In this document: piece by piece, positions 51,421-63,580 of the stretch | How the letters are laid out: each line of letters opens with the position of its first letter | Position numbering within the stretch: position 1 is the first letter of the stretch | DNA from: Symsagittifera roscoffensis | Taxonomy: Eukaryota; Xenacoelomorpha; Acoela; Convolutidae | Length of the DNA stretch: 64,000 nt | Reading direction: 5' to 3' | NCBI RefSeq assembly: GCF_963678635.1 | Contig: NC_087065.1 | Location: forward strand, 46,378,381 to 46,442,380 | Notes under the pieces: model-generated | Told to the model about the DNA's origin: nothing | The model's database searches: none | The model's input: the letters and a program-made list of their open reading frames with translations, nothing else | Translations under genes and position numbers: made by a program

Positions 51421-52856
51421 TAGAATTGGAAAAAAAAACTTTTTACTCTTGATTAATTACAAATGCCATACTAAGCTAAGCGAGATATCCATTCGTCATC
51501 AGTTTCAATTTTCACTTGTTTTGTAAAAAAAAACAGTTAATGTCGCTGACAAGCTGCTGGATTTCAAATGATAGAACAGGCAAAATATCCCAGCAAGACA
51601 GCTTTATTGAGGGCGTCAAAGTGGAACAAGCAAAAAAACACTGTCAACGAAAAAATTTGTGAGCAGTTAAAAGTAATTTCAAAAGCTGAAAACCAGATTT
51701 AAGACAAAACACAGGAACAAGATACAAGAAAATAATACACAGCATTGGAACAATGGAAAAAATTACGCAAAAAAACCAAACCTTTTTTCTTGTGTTTTTT
51801 TTTCTTCTGATAGCTATTTTGCTCTGGTCAGTAGTCGATGCTTTTATGATGTGCTCTTTCAGAACTTTATGAAGCTGAATTATTCGTCAGTGTGTCACAT
51901 CAAATGACTTTCTTTTCGGCTTTCCGACGAAAAAATATTTTTTAAATAGAGTTGATCACCCAATTAAATAACACATTTAGAACACGTTGATATCAGGTTT
52001 GATTGCCAATCTAAAAACTTTTTTTAAAAAGGCGTAAATAATAACAAAACACTCTAAGCATAGATAAAAACCGGCTTTCTTCGAAAGTCAGAACCACAAG
52101 ATCATCGCATAAAAAGCACTAACGCAAAAAACATGTAACTTTTTCTTGTATCGAAGATGATTTTCTTTACTAAAGACTTTTCCCTGTCGTTTTTTTGTTG
52201 GATTACTACTGCGTCCAACATTTATCGCCAGAATTTCATTCTTTTCTACAAATTTTAACGAGGTTACTTCCTACTAAATGGTCTAAATGCAAAATTTTCC
52301 AGTTTCTGACGCAAACTTAGCGACATTTTTAAGTCCGAGAAAATTTTTTCCCCAAAACAATTTTGGAATTTGAAATAATGATTTTTCACCAATTTTTCAG
52401 ACGCAAACAAAAATTCAGCGTTTTAATTTTGTGTGAGGTAGAAAATTGCCCATAAGGTCACCGGAGTTAAAATTTGTTAATTAAGCTGAAAAGCTTGTCT
52501 GAATATTGGCGCTGAGAACCAATACTCATCCTGATCAACGCGTAAGTTCAAACTACCAGGGCGCTGCTAAATATTCAATAATCCAAGTGCTTGAATAATC
52601 AGTTTAAATTGATTTGAGCTAAGCTAATTAGTATAATTAGTTGAATGTTCCACGGAACTTTGTTATTGTTGGTTAACTGATATTATCTGCTTGTTTTTGA
52701 AAAAATCAACAAAACTTTAAAATTTTCAAACTCTTTTTAAAACCAAAGGAAAACTGAGAAGCTTGATGACAGTCCGAGCTCAGAGCCTTCAGGCTTCGTT
52801 TTGTTGCAATATGTGGCATCTGTATTCGAATATTTTTCTCCACGCATGCAATCAGT

Positions 52857-53306
52857 GGTAACTTCCCAAATGGCATAATTCCCAAATGGCATAAAAATGG
52901 AAACTTTTCCCAAATGGCATAAATTTCAAGTTTTCATTGTAATTTAAACGTTTTCTATCAATTTCTATTTCTATCATTTTGTCAGGAACGAAAGCATGTG
53001 AACAAGATTTGGAATTAATTGCTTCCAAACAAATTTAAGCAACAGATTTATCGAAAAAAAATTGACCACAAGAAGCTTATTAATAATCGCAAGCTTATGC
53101 TTCTTGCTTTTGTTAAAAAGTTCTACAAGTTTTTCACGATAAAATGTCAATCAACATTTGAATTGACAATTTGACTAATTTTCTCACATTTTTCACGAAA
53201 AAATTGTTCTCGATTTTTCCAAAGCAACTGTTGCATGAAATTTATGCCATTTGGGAAATTTTTCATTTTTATGCCATTTGGGAATTATGCCATTTGAGAC
53301 GTAATC
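52857..53306. mobile_element. 450-bp terminal-inverted-repeat element with 8-bp target duplication
   Basis: Inverted termini of about 72 bp (52857-52928 and 53236-53306) each contain three spaced copies of CCAAATGGCATAA, orientated inwards. CAATCAGT occurs directly at both outer edges (52849-52856 and 53307-53314), as expected of a target-site duplication. Eight bases is typical of hAT-type elements (family knowledge). The interior has no coding frame, so this is a miniature, non-autonomous element. Confidence 0.85.
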
Positions 53307-53430
53307 CAATCAGTCTTTGCAAAAGAGCAAAAACAAATGCTCAAAATTGAAAAACCCATTAAAGAAGCAGAAAGGCCGACTTAAATTTTTCTTGTTTTCC
53401 AATTGTTTTTTTTTCAGACCCTAAATGCAA

Positions 53431-53500
53431 TAAGGACTGCGCGCGTACATCAGGGTGAAACCCTGAGTGTTCTGACTGGCCCTTAGCTGGTCTAGAAAAT
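53431..53500 (+). repeat. Family A head fragment with paired hairpin change
   Basis: AAGGACTGCGCGCGTACATC followed by hairpin CAGGGTGAAACCCTG at 53451-53465, then TTCTGACTGGCCCTTA. The stem differs from the family form by a C-to-T and a G-to-A on opposite arms, which keeps the base pair. Confidence 0.7.
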
Positions 53501-55109
53501 TTTTTGGTAAGTAAAAAAATTGGACTGCCATTATCAAATAAAAAGATTAAAACTTTATTCGAATCAAAATTACCATTTAGTTTTCATTAATTCAACTTGG
53601 AACGATAATGATAGTATTTAGGCTAGTGGCAAGCACACTCGGTTGACAACCCAGTTTTTTTCGGTTCGGACTTCATGATACCGGTACTTTCTTTGTAAAT
53701 TTGGTCTGACATGTAAATAAAAATCACATAACACATTTAAAATCTCGTGAGTTTTCTGCACAAGATTTAGAGTGCTGAAAGTGGCTCTCGACACTTCTTT
53801 TACGTCTAAATGAGAAAACCTTTTCAAGAAACCCAGTCAAAAACACCTCAAGAACACGGGTTTTAAATATTCAATTATATTTGACGCTCTAGAAATATCA
53901 ACGTTCTGAATAAAATTTGACACCAAGTTCTTTTTATACCCATTTTTCGTTTCTTCATTGGTATTATTTCTTACAGTTGAACAACAAGCATATTATTGTA
54001 ACAAGCATTACTTGAATAAAAAACCTTTATATAAAGTGTAGCAGAGCGACCTAATAGCGTCGTTTTTTGGATCAAGCTTTGTACATCCTATGACTTTTGT
54101 CCCCTGCTATATGATTCTTTTTGGGATGCATAACAATTTAGGTGTTAAGCAAAGAAAGAGGAATCTATAGTTTCAACTCGAGGAAAAAGGTATCATAACT
54201 CGAAGAATCATTATTTTTATAATCTATATAACCTGAAAGGTATCGTTTATAATTGGAGAACACAGCCTTTATTTATGATGATGAAATGCTCAATTATTTG
54301 GTAAATTCCATACAAAAGAAAATCAAAGAGGGATGCTACAGGCTGCTCGGTTTAATGATTTCCATCTATAAATTCAAAACTCGGTTGATCAAAGCCGTAA
54401 AATTGGTAAAACAAAAATTTGCTGGTGTTACTGCTACAAAACAGGCGGAAAAATTACGTTTCAGTGCCTACGTTCACGGAAATACTCCGAGTTAAGTGAA
54501 AAAAGGTACTGCGATAAGCAGCATTGAAAAAAAGATTATTGTTAAGACTATAAAATAAAGTAATCAAAAACTTACAATCTATAAAAATAGCTCTGAACGA
54601 ATAAACGACGACATTACTTGTCATCAGAAGAGTTTTCCTTCCTAATAAATATCGCCTACCCCTAATACTAGTTTTTGAAGTATTTTCTATGCCATATGAA
54701 AAGTAATGGTGTCTTGAGTTCGAGACCAAAAAAGTTAATTTATCTGCGATCCTTGACCAAGCCACTTTGGGGAAGACGTAGGCGGTATTGAAATTACAAA
54801 ATTACATATTAATTATTTTTCCTTTCGTTAAATCATTTCAATTTGAATTGAGCAAGATATAATTAGTCCAACTATTGTGCTTGATAGAATAGATGCAAAG
54901 TAAATCTTTGTACTGAAAACTGCGATTGGGGAGGAGTTAAAAAATGAAAGAAAAATCATTCAAAGAAGTTAAAAATTGTTTAATTTAATCGATTTTTTTT
55001 CTGTTTACAGATTACGATTTCAGTCGATTTCAAGTTTTTACGTATTTTTAAATTCCACCTGCAGATATTGACGTTTAGTGTTCTTAAATTGAAGAATAGT
55101 TCATCTGCA

Positions 55110-55410
55110 AACTTTTCTGTAATGTGAGAAGGGTTTGAAAATTAATAATGGTACATAATTAATGCGCGACATATTTCGCCATATTAACGTGTAGACGGCA
55201 AAGAACTTTGCTCTTGCCGCAAATTATTCGTTCTGATTTTTTTGCTGCTACTCCCACAAGGGATTTGTGTTGAATTTTCTCCAAACAATTGAAAAGACGT
55301 GCAAAATTGTTCTGAAATAATTTTTGAAAGTTTAAAAATCAAACTTTTTTGATCCAAAGCTTTTTCAAAGACGTTAAAAAGCGTTGGAAACATTCAAGCC
55401 TTTGCCTTTT
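55110..55410 (-). repeat. Family A body fragment, minus orientation
   Basis: ATTAATGCGCGACATATTTC with CGCCATATTAACG corresponds to the middle palindrome region read backwards, and GGAAACATTCAAGCCTTTGC resembles the reversed head hairpin. More diverged than the other copies. Confidence 0.5.
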
Positions 55411-55559
55411 TTTCTTAAAAGATTGAAACAAGTTATTTAAGGCTAGTCAAACTGAAACCAAAAAATTCCAAGTTTAAACATGTCACTGAAACTTCATGCA
55501 AAAACATTTTTTCTAGACCTAACGTTAAACGTTGATTTCTACCCAGAGGACAAAAGATG

Positions 55560-56310
55560 CCGAGTTCAAGCTTAAGCTATTGTTCGAACATTGAAAATGG
55601 GGAGGAACTTTGTATTTGGGTGTTTTAGTTTTTTTGTTTTTGCAAGCAAAATCAGATTCCACAAATAATCGTGAGGTAAGGATTGGGCCATGTTAGAAAT
55701 GGGTCGAGTGATGAATGAAAATGAAGCTCTTCCAGTCGTGAATCGAAACACATTAAGAAATTTTTTGATTGATTTCCAACTTCGAACAATTGACGTGAGC
55801 GACCAGGTTTATTTTGTTTTTCAATCAAAATGTTCTACCGAGGATAATCATTGTAATGAGTGGAGTGATATATCATACTGAAGCCATTTCAGCCTTCATT
55901 TGAAAGAAATTTAAAAAAAAACAAAAGGTTGTCTCAGTGCCAAGAAAAATTGATTGTATTTTTTGAACTTTAATAAAATTTCGAGCGAATAAAACAAGTG
56001 AGAAAGCTCATTTTAAAATTAGGAGCTTTTAAAGCGCCATATTTGGAATAAAAATTTCATAACAATTTCCGGACAAAAAATGAAAACAAATTTCAGAAAT
56101 TATTCTTGATTTTTCCCTTTTTTTGACTACAACCGTTGGCCGATTCGCCTATTTTACTATGTCTGTCGAATATGCCTAAGTTTTTGGTTTATGGCAGATC
56201 CTTGTATCACACGACTCGCAAAAAAAATTGAAAAGCGTTTTATGTGTTTTTCCAAGATTATTGTCGGAAGATTCTGTGCTACTTGCACAGCCACCGGCTA
56301 TCTTTGTTAG
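55560..56310 (-). repeat. Family B dispersed repeat, minus orientation
   Basis: Right end carries the reversed head (GTGCTACTTGCACAGCCACC); left end carries the reversed tail (GTTCGAACATTGAAAATGGG, then AAAATCAGATTCCACAAATA). About 750 bp, with what looks like a partial internal duplication of the TGATATATCA block. Open frames inside are repeat read-through. Confidence 0.6.
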
Positions 56311-56564
56311 GATTCTCTATATATCGGTTGAGAAAGTAAAAGGAAAATATATATCATATGAAAAGATCAAGTAATTGTTTTGAGTTTTGAAGAAAAGATG
56401 GACTATTAGCGCTGTATGTGTTTTTCAGATCATTTTCGACCTTTCAATTAGCCATTTTTCGAGTTGCATATATCATCTGCAAAAAAAACTGACATTTTGC
56501 GCACAATTAAAAAAAATTGTTTTACCTGTAATCATTTTGGTAAAATAATGGCGCTAAGTACTTA

Positions 56565-56715
56565 TTAAAGCGTGTGGGGGAAAATTTTTTCTTTTTTTTC
56601 TTGTTTTTATTTATTTTAAATTTTTGTTTGTAAAAAAGTTTTATGATAATTTATTCTTTTGACTTCACGGGTTAGTCAAAACAATCAAAATTTTGCCTTG
56701 ATACGAGCAGTCTTG
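56565..56715 (-). repeat. Family A head fragment, minus orientation
   Basis: Ends on the plus strand with TTGATACGAGCAGTCTTG, preceded by TTTTATGATAATTTATTC and, further left, GCGTGTGGGGGAAAATTTTT, which matches the reversed CCCCCACACGCC block of the family. Confidence 0.6.
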
Positions 56716-59700
56716 ATTTGTTTTTGGTTACCCAGTTAGAGTCGTTTTGTCTATTTATCTAAAAAAAAAGAAATAGAGAAAAGAAACAAAAAAAGAAAAA
56801 GAATCAGTATTTGGCAATGCCCCAGATTGCCCAAGAAGATTTTGAACATTTTGGATATGACATACATGCAAACCCAGTTCTTAAACATGTGGATTAAGTT
56901 ACTTACAAGTAAACTGAAGCTTTTTATTTAAAATCTACAAACTGCCTAATAACTCCACAGACTCCAAAAAGTAGCCGTTCCAGTTGAGATGTTGATGCAC
57001 GGGTTACACTTCGTTAAAACTTTATTTGGATTATTTGTTAAAACACGGATTATTAAGGCTCGGTGTTTAAGACAAAAGTAGACTATTTTTGTAGTTTTTA
57101 ACAGGATGTTAATTAATAGTAAATACAATTTTCAATGAAATTAGCTCCAAAAAAACTAATCTGTGATTACCTCTGCTAGAATTGCGATAAATTATGGGAT
57201 AATTGGCTGGCCAATTTGGTTTAACAATATTTTTGCAACAATATTTTTAGAACAAGTTTAAAAAACAAAAACTTTTCTTGACTTATATGCTCTCTTTTTT
57301 GTCGTTCTAAAACTAGAAAAACCGAATGAAACAGAAACAGTGCAAACTTTCATCGAAATATACAACCATTTTTAATGAAGACGGCTGGTAAGAATTTAGA
57401 GCCTCTACATTTGGAACTGAGTTGGCGCTGTCTAAAAATTTTTGCCTGCAGCGTAGAACATGTCATATAGACTTTTTTAAACAGTAGTTAAATCTTTTCA
57501 AAACATCAATCTGCTTGATGGATTAGAAACTTGAAGGCCGTAAAACAGAAATGCTTGAGCATAAAATGAGAAAAAAATGATATTTTATACCATTCTAATG
57601 TTGCTCCTTTAATCACACAGTTTTCCCAAAATAATGAACTGAAAAGGATTATTTTGAAAGATTGCCCCCTTTCTTGTAACTTCCTTATAGCTATAATTTG
57701 ATAGAACTTGGATTATTCGCTTGAAGAACTCTGACTTTTCTTTCTTGTGGTTTACCCTTAAATCTTGTTGGCTATTACAAGAAAAAAAAACTATTTCAAC
57801 GTTGCGTTATAAACTAATTTCACGCCAGGCTAACTTTTCCTGTCAATTAAAATGCCTTTAAAATTTTTAAAGGTTAATTGTTTTTGAACTTCAAATCACA
57901 TAGTTCCGTTACTTACATTTCAAAGAAAAGGGTTAAAAAGTGGAGACAAAAATATTGATACTTTATCTAAGAAGCATGTTAAATTCTTCGATATCAATTG
58001 TATTTTAATTCCGTGATCACTTAATTGAAGCAAATATATTTTTGATCGAAACAAAACTTTGAACTTTTTTAGTTTTCAGGAGACTCTGGGGACTTTGAAG
58101 TCAGGTTGGACTCTTTTGCAGTCGATGGATATGGGAAAAACTCAGCTTTAACAAAAACATTCCGACCCATCGTCTCATTTCCGGTCCATATCATTGAGGA
58201 AATTTGCCCGCCAAACATTTTTCGAGGGGCCCTACTTTAGTTTTAATTTTACCAATCTAACAAAATTTTCAAGTTGTAACCTTGACGCCGAAGTCTGAGA
58301 TGAAGTTTGAAATGTTAAACGGAAACTTTATATCATTTTTTGGATCAAAAACGTATAAATAGTGCTTTGATCACATCATCTAGAGGCTCGTAAGGATTTA
58401 ATGGTGGTGTTATACAAAAGTCAGTCGTGTTTTGGATTGCTAAAAATTTTACGATAGAAGGAGTATCTATTGGATTTCAAATGAAATTGAAAAAGCCAAA
58501 AAAAGCAGCAGTAAAATTGCAAAAAAATTCAACAACTATAAGTTGACCCTGGCTTCTAATTACCTTAAAATCAGATTTACACAGTCTATGAATTGTCCAT
58601 ACTTTAAACTTTCAATAGGCCCTAATTGGTAACGAATGTCTGATGTTTTCGCCGGAATTTTTTTTTGCTAAAATCTACCTCAAATTATTGACATAATTTA
58701 ACACGGAATTGGTTTTGAAAAACTTGTGCCTATTTTTAAATACAATGAAGCAGAATTGCATATATCAAGCTGAAGAACTGAATCGTTTGACTGCCTATTA
58801 AAATCAAAAAATAGCAGTCGAGCAGTAAAAAATTTTAGACGAAAGGTTTTGAAAAGGTTAAAAATTCAAGGAAAAAGATTCCTCATTGTTCTTAAAATGT
58901 GAATTAGAGAAATCTGATAATGCGGTAACGCGTATTTTGGAAATATATATATACCTGTTTGCGGCATAGTCTCAGCGTTAAAAAAACTGGTAAAATAGCG
59001 TACAGTAGATAATTCAATTTGACCCAATTTGATAGTCCCACAGCTGTGCAAAAAAAAAAACGTTCAAAAATCTTTAAAACACTCGTTCAGAAATCTTTTT
59101 AAACGTTTGTTGTAAATTTGAGCTCAATATCAATTTTGTTCTCGCTGTTATTGATAATGCTCATTATAATTTTAAAATCTGTTCCGGAAAAAACACTCCA
59201 AGCAAAAATCGAAAGTCCGAACCTATTTACAAGGTAAACAAAAAATTAAGCCAAAAAAGCCCCGTTGATGATTTTCTGAATATAAAAAGCACCCTAACCA
59301 CAAATTTTTTGCACTTTTTTTTCGAAAGAAAACAAACATTTTTTTTCATGTTCTTATTTCACATTATACAATTGCACAGTTGCGTTGTTTTATTTTAAAG
59401 AAAATAGGCCGAAAATAATTGTTTCATTTCAAAAAATTAATTGTCGTGTCTTTTTTGTTAAGATTGCTTTAAAATCTGACTTTTGATGAAAATGGTGGAA
59501 TATTTGTGCAAAAAAGAATTTTTTCTCACGAAAATTTTTGATTTTTTAACCAGTACTATCTTTATGAAATTGATGTCTTGATGTAAAATTTAACAATTTT
59601 TTTCCTCAAAAACTGTTTCAAGTTGATTTAAGGACGAACTTTTGTCCCAAATCACTATGTCACTGTAACAAAATTTATCACTTTGTAGCACTTTGTGAAA

Positions 59701-60169
59701 ATTATCACTTTAATTTTTTAACCTGTATCATCTTTATCGTACTGATGCTTTAATATCAATTTTATCCGGTTCACAAATTGTTTCAAATTGATTTGAGACA
59801 GAATTTTTGTCCTGAATTACTCCGTTACTATAAAAGAGTTTTTCACTTTTTTCTTTAAATGGCGTGTGGAAAATGATTTTTATAAAGACTTCAAAAAACT
59901 ACTTGTACCTACGTACGCCCCGCCGAGGGGCTCTCATAACTTTAAAAACTTGACTGTCTGGTCAGTCTGAACTGAATCTTCCTAAATGCTTGTTTTTGAT
60001 GCTGAAAATGTATAAATGTGTTTACGCGTGACGAATTATCCTACGCAACAAAATTGTTCAAAATTGAAATGAGGCAAGCTAATTTGTTATTACCAGTTTA
60101 AAATTTTAAAATTTGATATAACCAGCTTAAAACTCATAAATTCTCATTTTTTCACTAGCCTAAAGATAC

Positions 60170-60230
60170 CAGTCAAAAGACAAACAGAACATTCAGGATT
60201 TAGGATTTTGCCCTGATACGAGCAGTCTTG
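60170..60230 (-). repeat. Family A head, minus orientation, at a copy-copy junction
   Basis: Plus-strand sequence GCCCTGATACGAGCAGTCTT is the exact reverse of the family head. It ends at 60230, and the tail of another copy in the same orientation starts at the next base. Confidence 0.75.
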
Positions 60231-60545
60231 TTGTTCTGACTTTCGAAGAAAGTGACGGTATATTTACGCTCGGCGACTTTTTAACTAGTCATTTTTGATG
60301 TAGTTTTTTTTAATAATCATCTGCAATTATTGTTATCCTGAGCTCAAATTATAAAATATATATATTTCATCTGTAAGCAATTTTTGTGATTTAGGGTTTT
60401 TAAAATTTGCCATTTCGGCCAACTTGGGACAATTTACGCGCGAAATGTTTTGTGCTATAAACGCGTGGAGGAAAAAAATACAATTTTAAGAGGAAGATTA
60501 ATCCGCCTAAGAAATTGTTTCAAATTGGTTTAAGTAGGTTTCTTG
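60231..60545 (-). repeat. Family A tail and body, minus orientation
   Basis: Starts TTGTTCTGACTTTCGAAGAA (reversed tail), then GACGGTATATTTACGCTCGG, GATGTAG, ATCTGTAAGC and GGGACAATTTACGCGCGAAA. The head of this copy is missing or unrecognisable beyond about 60545. Confidence 0.7.
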
Positions 60546-63440
60546 CTTGGGTGCCATAACTTGGGTGCAATTTTTGGGAAAAAACAGTATTTTGAGCACT
60601 AACTACCCGGGTTGAAGTATCACCGTTAATTATCATTTTTTCTGTAGCATCCCAGTGATCATTATTTTCCAGCACTGATTCTTATATAAATAATTCAGAG
60701 CTTTTGCAGAGCTGAACCTGCGATATTTCAGAGCTATTTCAGTAATGATTTTGCATAAAATCAGCGCTAAAATTTAAACTCATTATAGTAGCTTTCAAAG
60801 GAGAGTTTCAGTTGATAAACCCTTTAACTTCAGGGCGTAATGGTAGCAGGCATGTCAGTAAAACTAATAGTTTTTGGATCGAATCCCTGTAAGATCATTA
60901 TTTTTGCTCATTTTGATAGATTTTTTATCGATGAAAATTGCTATTGTAATTCATCGATGGCGATCACAGTGTTTTTTCACTCTTTTATTGCTTATTTTCA
61001 ATGTAAGCTCAACCCGGATACTCTTAGTTGCTTTGCTTTGCTTTTTTTCATCCAGCAATTTTCGCTAATCGTAGTTGCAAAAACCGATTTTCTCCGTTAT
61101 TTTCTTTTTTTTTGTCTCCGTGCAAAAACAAAGAATTATTTTTACCTGTTGATGAAAACTGGAGTGAGATGAGAGCAACCCATAAACACGAGAAAGCAAT
61201 TCCACGTATCGATTGTTGTTTCATCAATAAGGCTGTGAAAAGCATGTAGTAAAAAACCTTCACTAATAACCCGATAAAACAGGATGACTTCTAATAGTTC
61301 CAAATAGGTGATAAATCAGCAAATGTCAGTTTTTGAAAGGTGAAAACATCATAAAACGAAGGTTAGCCAAGTACATTTTGGATCGGTGTGTCTGATAAAA
61401 AGGTATAAGAATGGTTTCCCTCAGTGCATAATTGTGCTGAGAAGAATGATAAACAATAAGATGACAGAAAACTCCCCTTTTAATATTTCCATAGGCGGTA
61501 TTTCCGTTTCTCTTTGATTCCCTTCAAGTCTGATAGTATCGACAAAATATTGAAAGCAGAATGGTGAAAGCTGATTATTTCAGTGAGAAAAGATAAAACA
61601 TCAATCTGATTGTGTTTTTAATATACGAATGCGTTTTGTGTGACCAGCATTTGTTTTTATTTTTGATGATGATTACGAAGGATGAAATGTGCCGATAAAA
61701 GATTCTTTTGACGGGGGAAAGGCGAGTTCAAGTGACGAATTGATGCTTAGGAAACAAAGGAAATTTTGAGGAGCTGAAAGGATTTTTCGGAGGAGCGGAT
61801 AAACAAGTTGCGAATTGTGGAAATAAACAAAAATAAACAAAGGACCAACCTGTCCCTGTCGTCTAGTAGGAATAAACGAAAAAAGGGACACAAAACTAAA
61901 TTTGAGCTCTATTTTTCCTTGCCTTTTTTGGCCGCGCTAAGTTGGACTAATCCACAAGATTACTTCCCGTCAAAATAAGTTGCCGGGGAAATTTAATTGC
62001 AATACAGTTATTAATCTGCGGTTGGTTTTGATAAAACGTCAGGTAATAAACTAAGACAAAAATGGAAAAGTAACAGCAAAAAGTTGCGTCAAAAATATTG
62101 GAAAGGTTGCAGAAATTGGTTCAATGATTTATTTTTGGTTTTGAAGCAGATACAAATTGAAGGTTTTTAAAGTTGTAATAATAAATAGCGAGAGTGGATA
62201 TTTGATTTGATTAATTTGGGATGGGATTATGGAGCAAGTACAAACTCTTGTTATAATAATATCGGATTAATCTGCCAACAAGTCTAATCAATGGTCTGCA
62301 GGATCCCACCAAATTCCAGTGGTGACCGAGATATTGACGTTTTGATCGCACTCCCGCAAAACCAATACTGCCACGGGGTATCCAAAACAAGTGTGAACCA
62401 AATACGCACTAAAGTATCCCCCAAGTGGGCTAAATAAACTGAATCACGGCTGTATCTGCTAGCTGGCTGCTGGAGTCGATTTTATGACCCAAAGGTGCCG
62501 CTTTATGACTGTACAAGTTGTTTTGCCAGAAGACTCAATTTTCCACCCCCAAATCACGAACTAGATAGTCTATAGTCTTTTTTTGCGGCGATTTACTCGT
62601 TGATGCTAGTGTTCGCAGTTGTCGTCAATATAGTCTTCACCTCAATCTTCACCGCAATATAAATTTCAGGATCTAAAATGAAAAACTTCACTTTCGATTT
62701 TATCTTGAAATCATTTCATATATCCTTTTTTGAGCTAGAATAAAAATTAAATTGCTGTTTTTGACAGCCATTAGCAATAGACAAGACGCATTAATATTTT
62801 ATAACCTTGTTTCTACCATTTATTTTGTTTATTTTTGTCTGAACTCAAAGTGATAATGATTATCAAACTCATTTTTCCTGAAAGATGAAGAAAAATTTAA
62901 TTACGTTGTTGACGGTGCAAAATGTTTTAACGATATCGAGCTAGACCGTAAGCAATAAGTTGTACTTTTTACGAATCTCAGGAGGGGCTAGGAATAGTTA
63001 GTTGCCGGTAACTTCACTAGCGTTTTTCTTTTTGGAGACTGAGTATTTCAAAATCAATTTTTTCGATGTATAATTTTTATTTTTTATCTCGCACTTTTCT
63101 TGCAATTTTTTGTTACCTATAATCAATTAAAATGATGTCGCGAAATTATCTTGAAAATTCACAACATACTCAAAGAAAGGTTTTCAATACAATGTAATCA
63201 AATTTCAAAATACAAGAAAAAACAAGTTTTCACCAAGTTTTCACTACAATCTGGACTATTTAAAGTTAAGAACAAAAAAAGCTTTTGGCTTTTGGACACA
63301 ATTTTTATGGGACGGCACTTTGCTTACAGCTAAACAAAAAAAATAATCATAATAAAAGTTTTCCTGCGAACTGCAGTGGAGCTATCACTAAACCTTATCA
63401 GGTCAGTCCAAAGATGGTCCATTGTAATATTTACACAAAT

Positions 63441-63580
63441 TCCAGACTGAGTCATTTTGTTATCTGAAGTCCTTTTTTGCGACTCAAGACCGTTTTTTGC
63501 ATCTTGAATTTTCATAAAGTAACAAAATTGTAGCCAAAATTGAGCGGAACTTGGTAGACTTGAAGCTACAGGTCAAGTGC
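63441..63580 (+). repeat. Family C dispersed repeat
   Basis: Second copy: CCAGACTGAGTCATTTTGTT, CGACTCAAGACCGTTTTTTG, CATAAAGTAAC and CAGGTCAAGTG, same order and orientation as the copy at 37668. Confidence 0.6.

Noticed and set aside
54253-54495. 80-codon open frame on the plus strand
   Set aside because: Reads plausibly (lysine-rich) but has no recognised motif, promoter or neighbour. Not enough to call a gene.
60840-61172. 110-codon open frame on the plus strand
   Set aside because: Phenylalanine-rich because of T-rich DNA, and overlaps other open frames on both strands. Composition artefact.
62280-62670. Possible exon or promoter block
   Set aside because: Somewhat GC-richer than its surroundings, but no frame longer than about 30 codons, no signal-peptide-like exon and no recognisable promoter elements.
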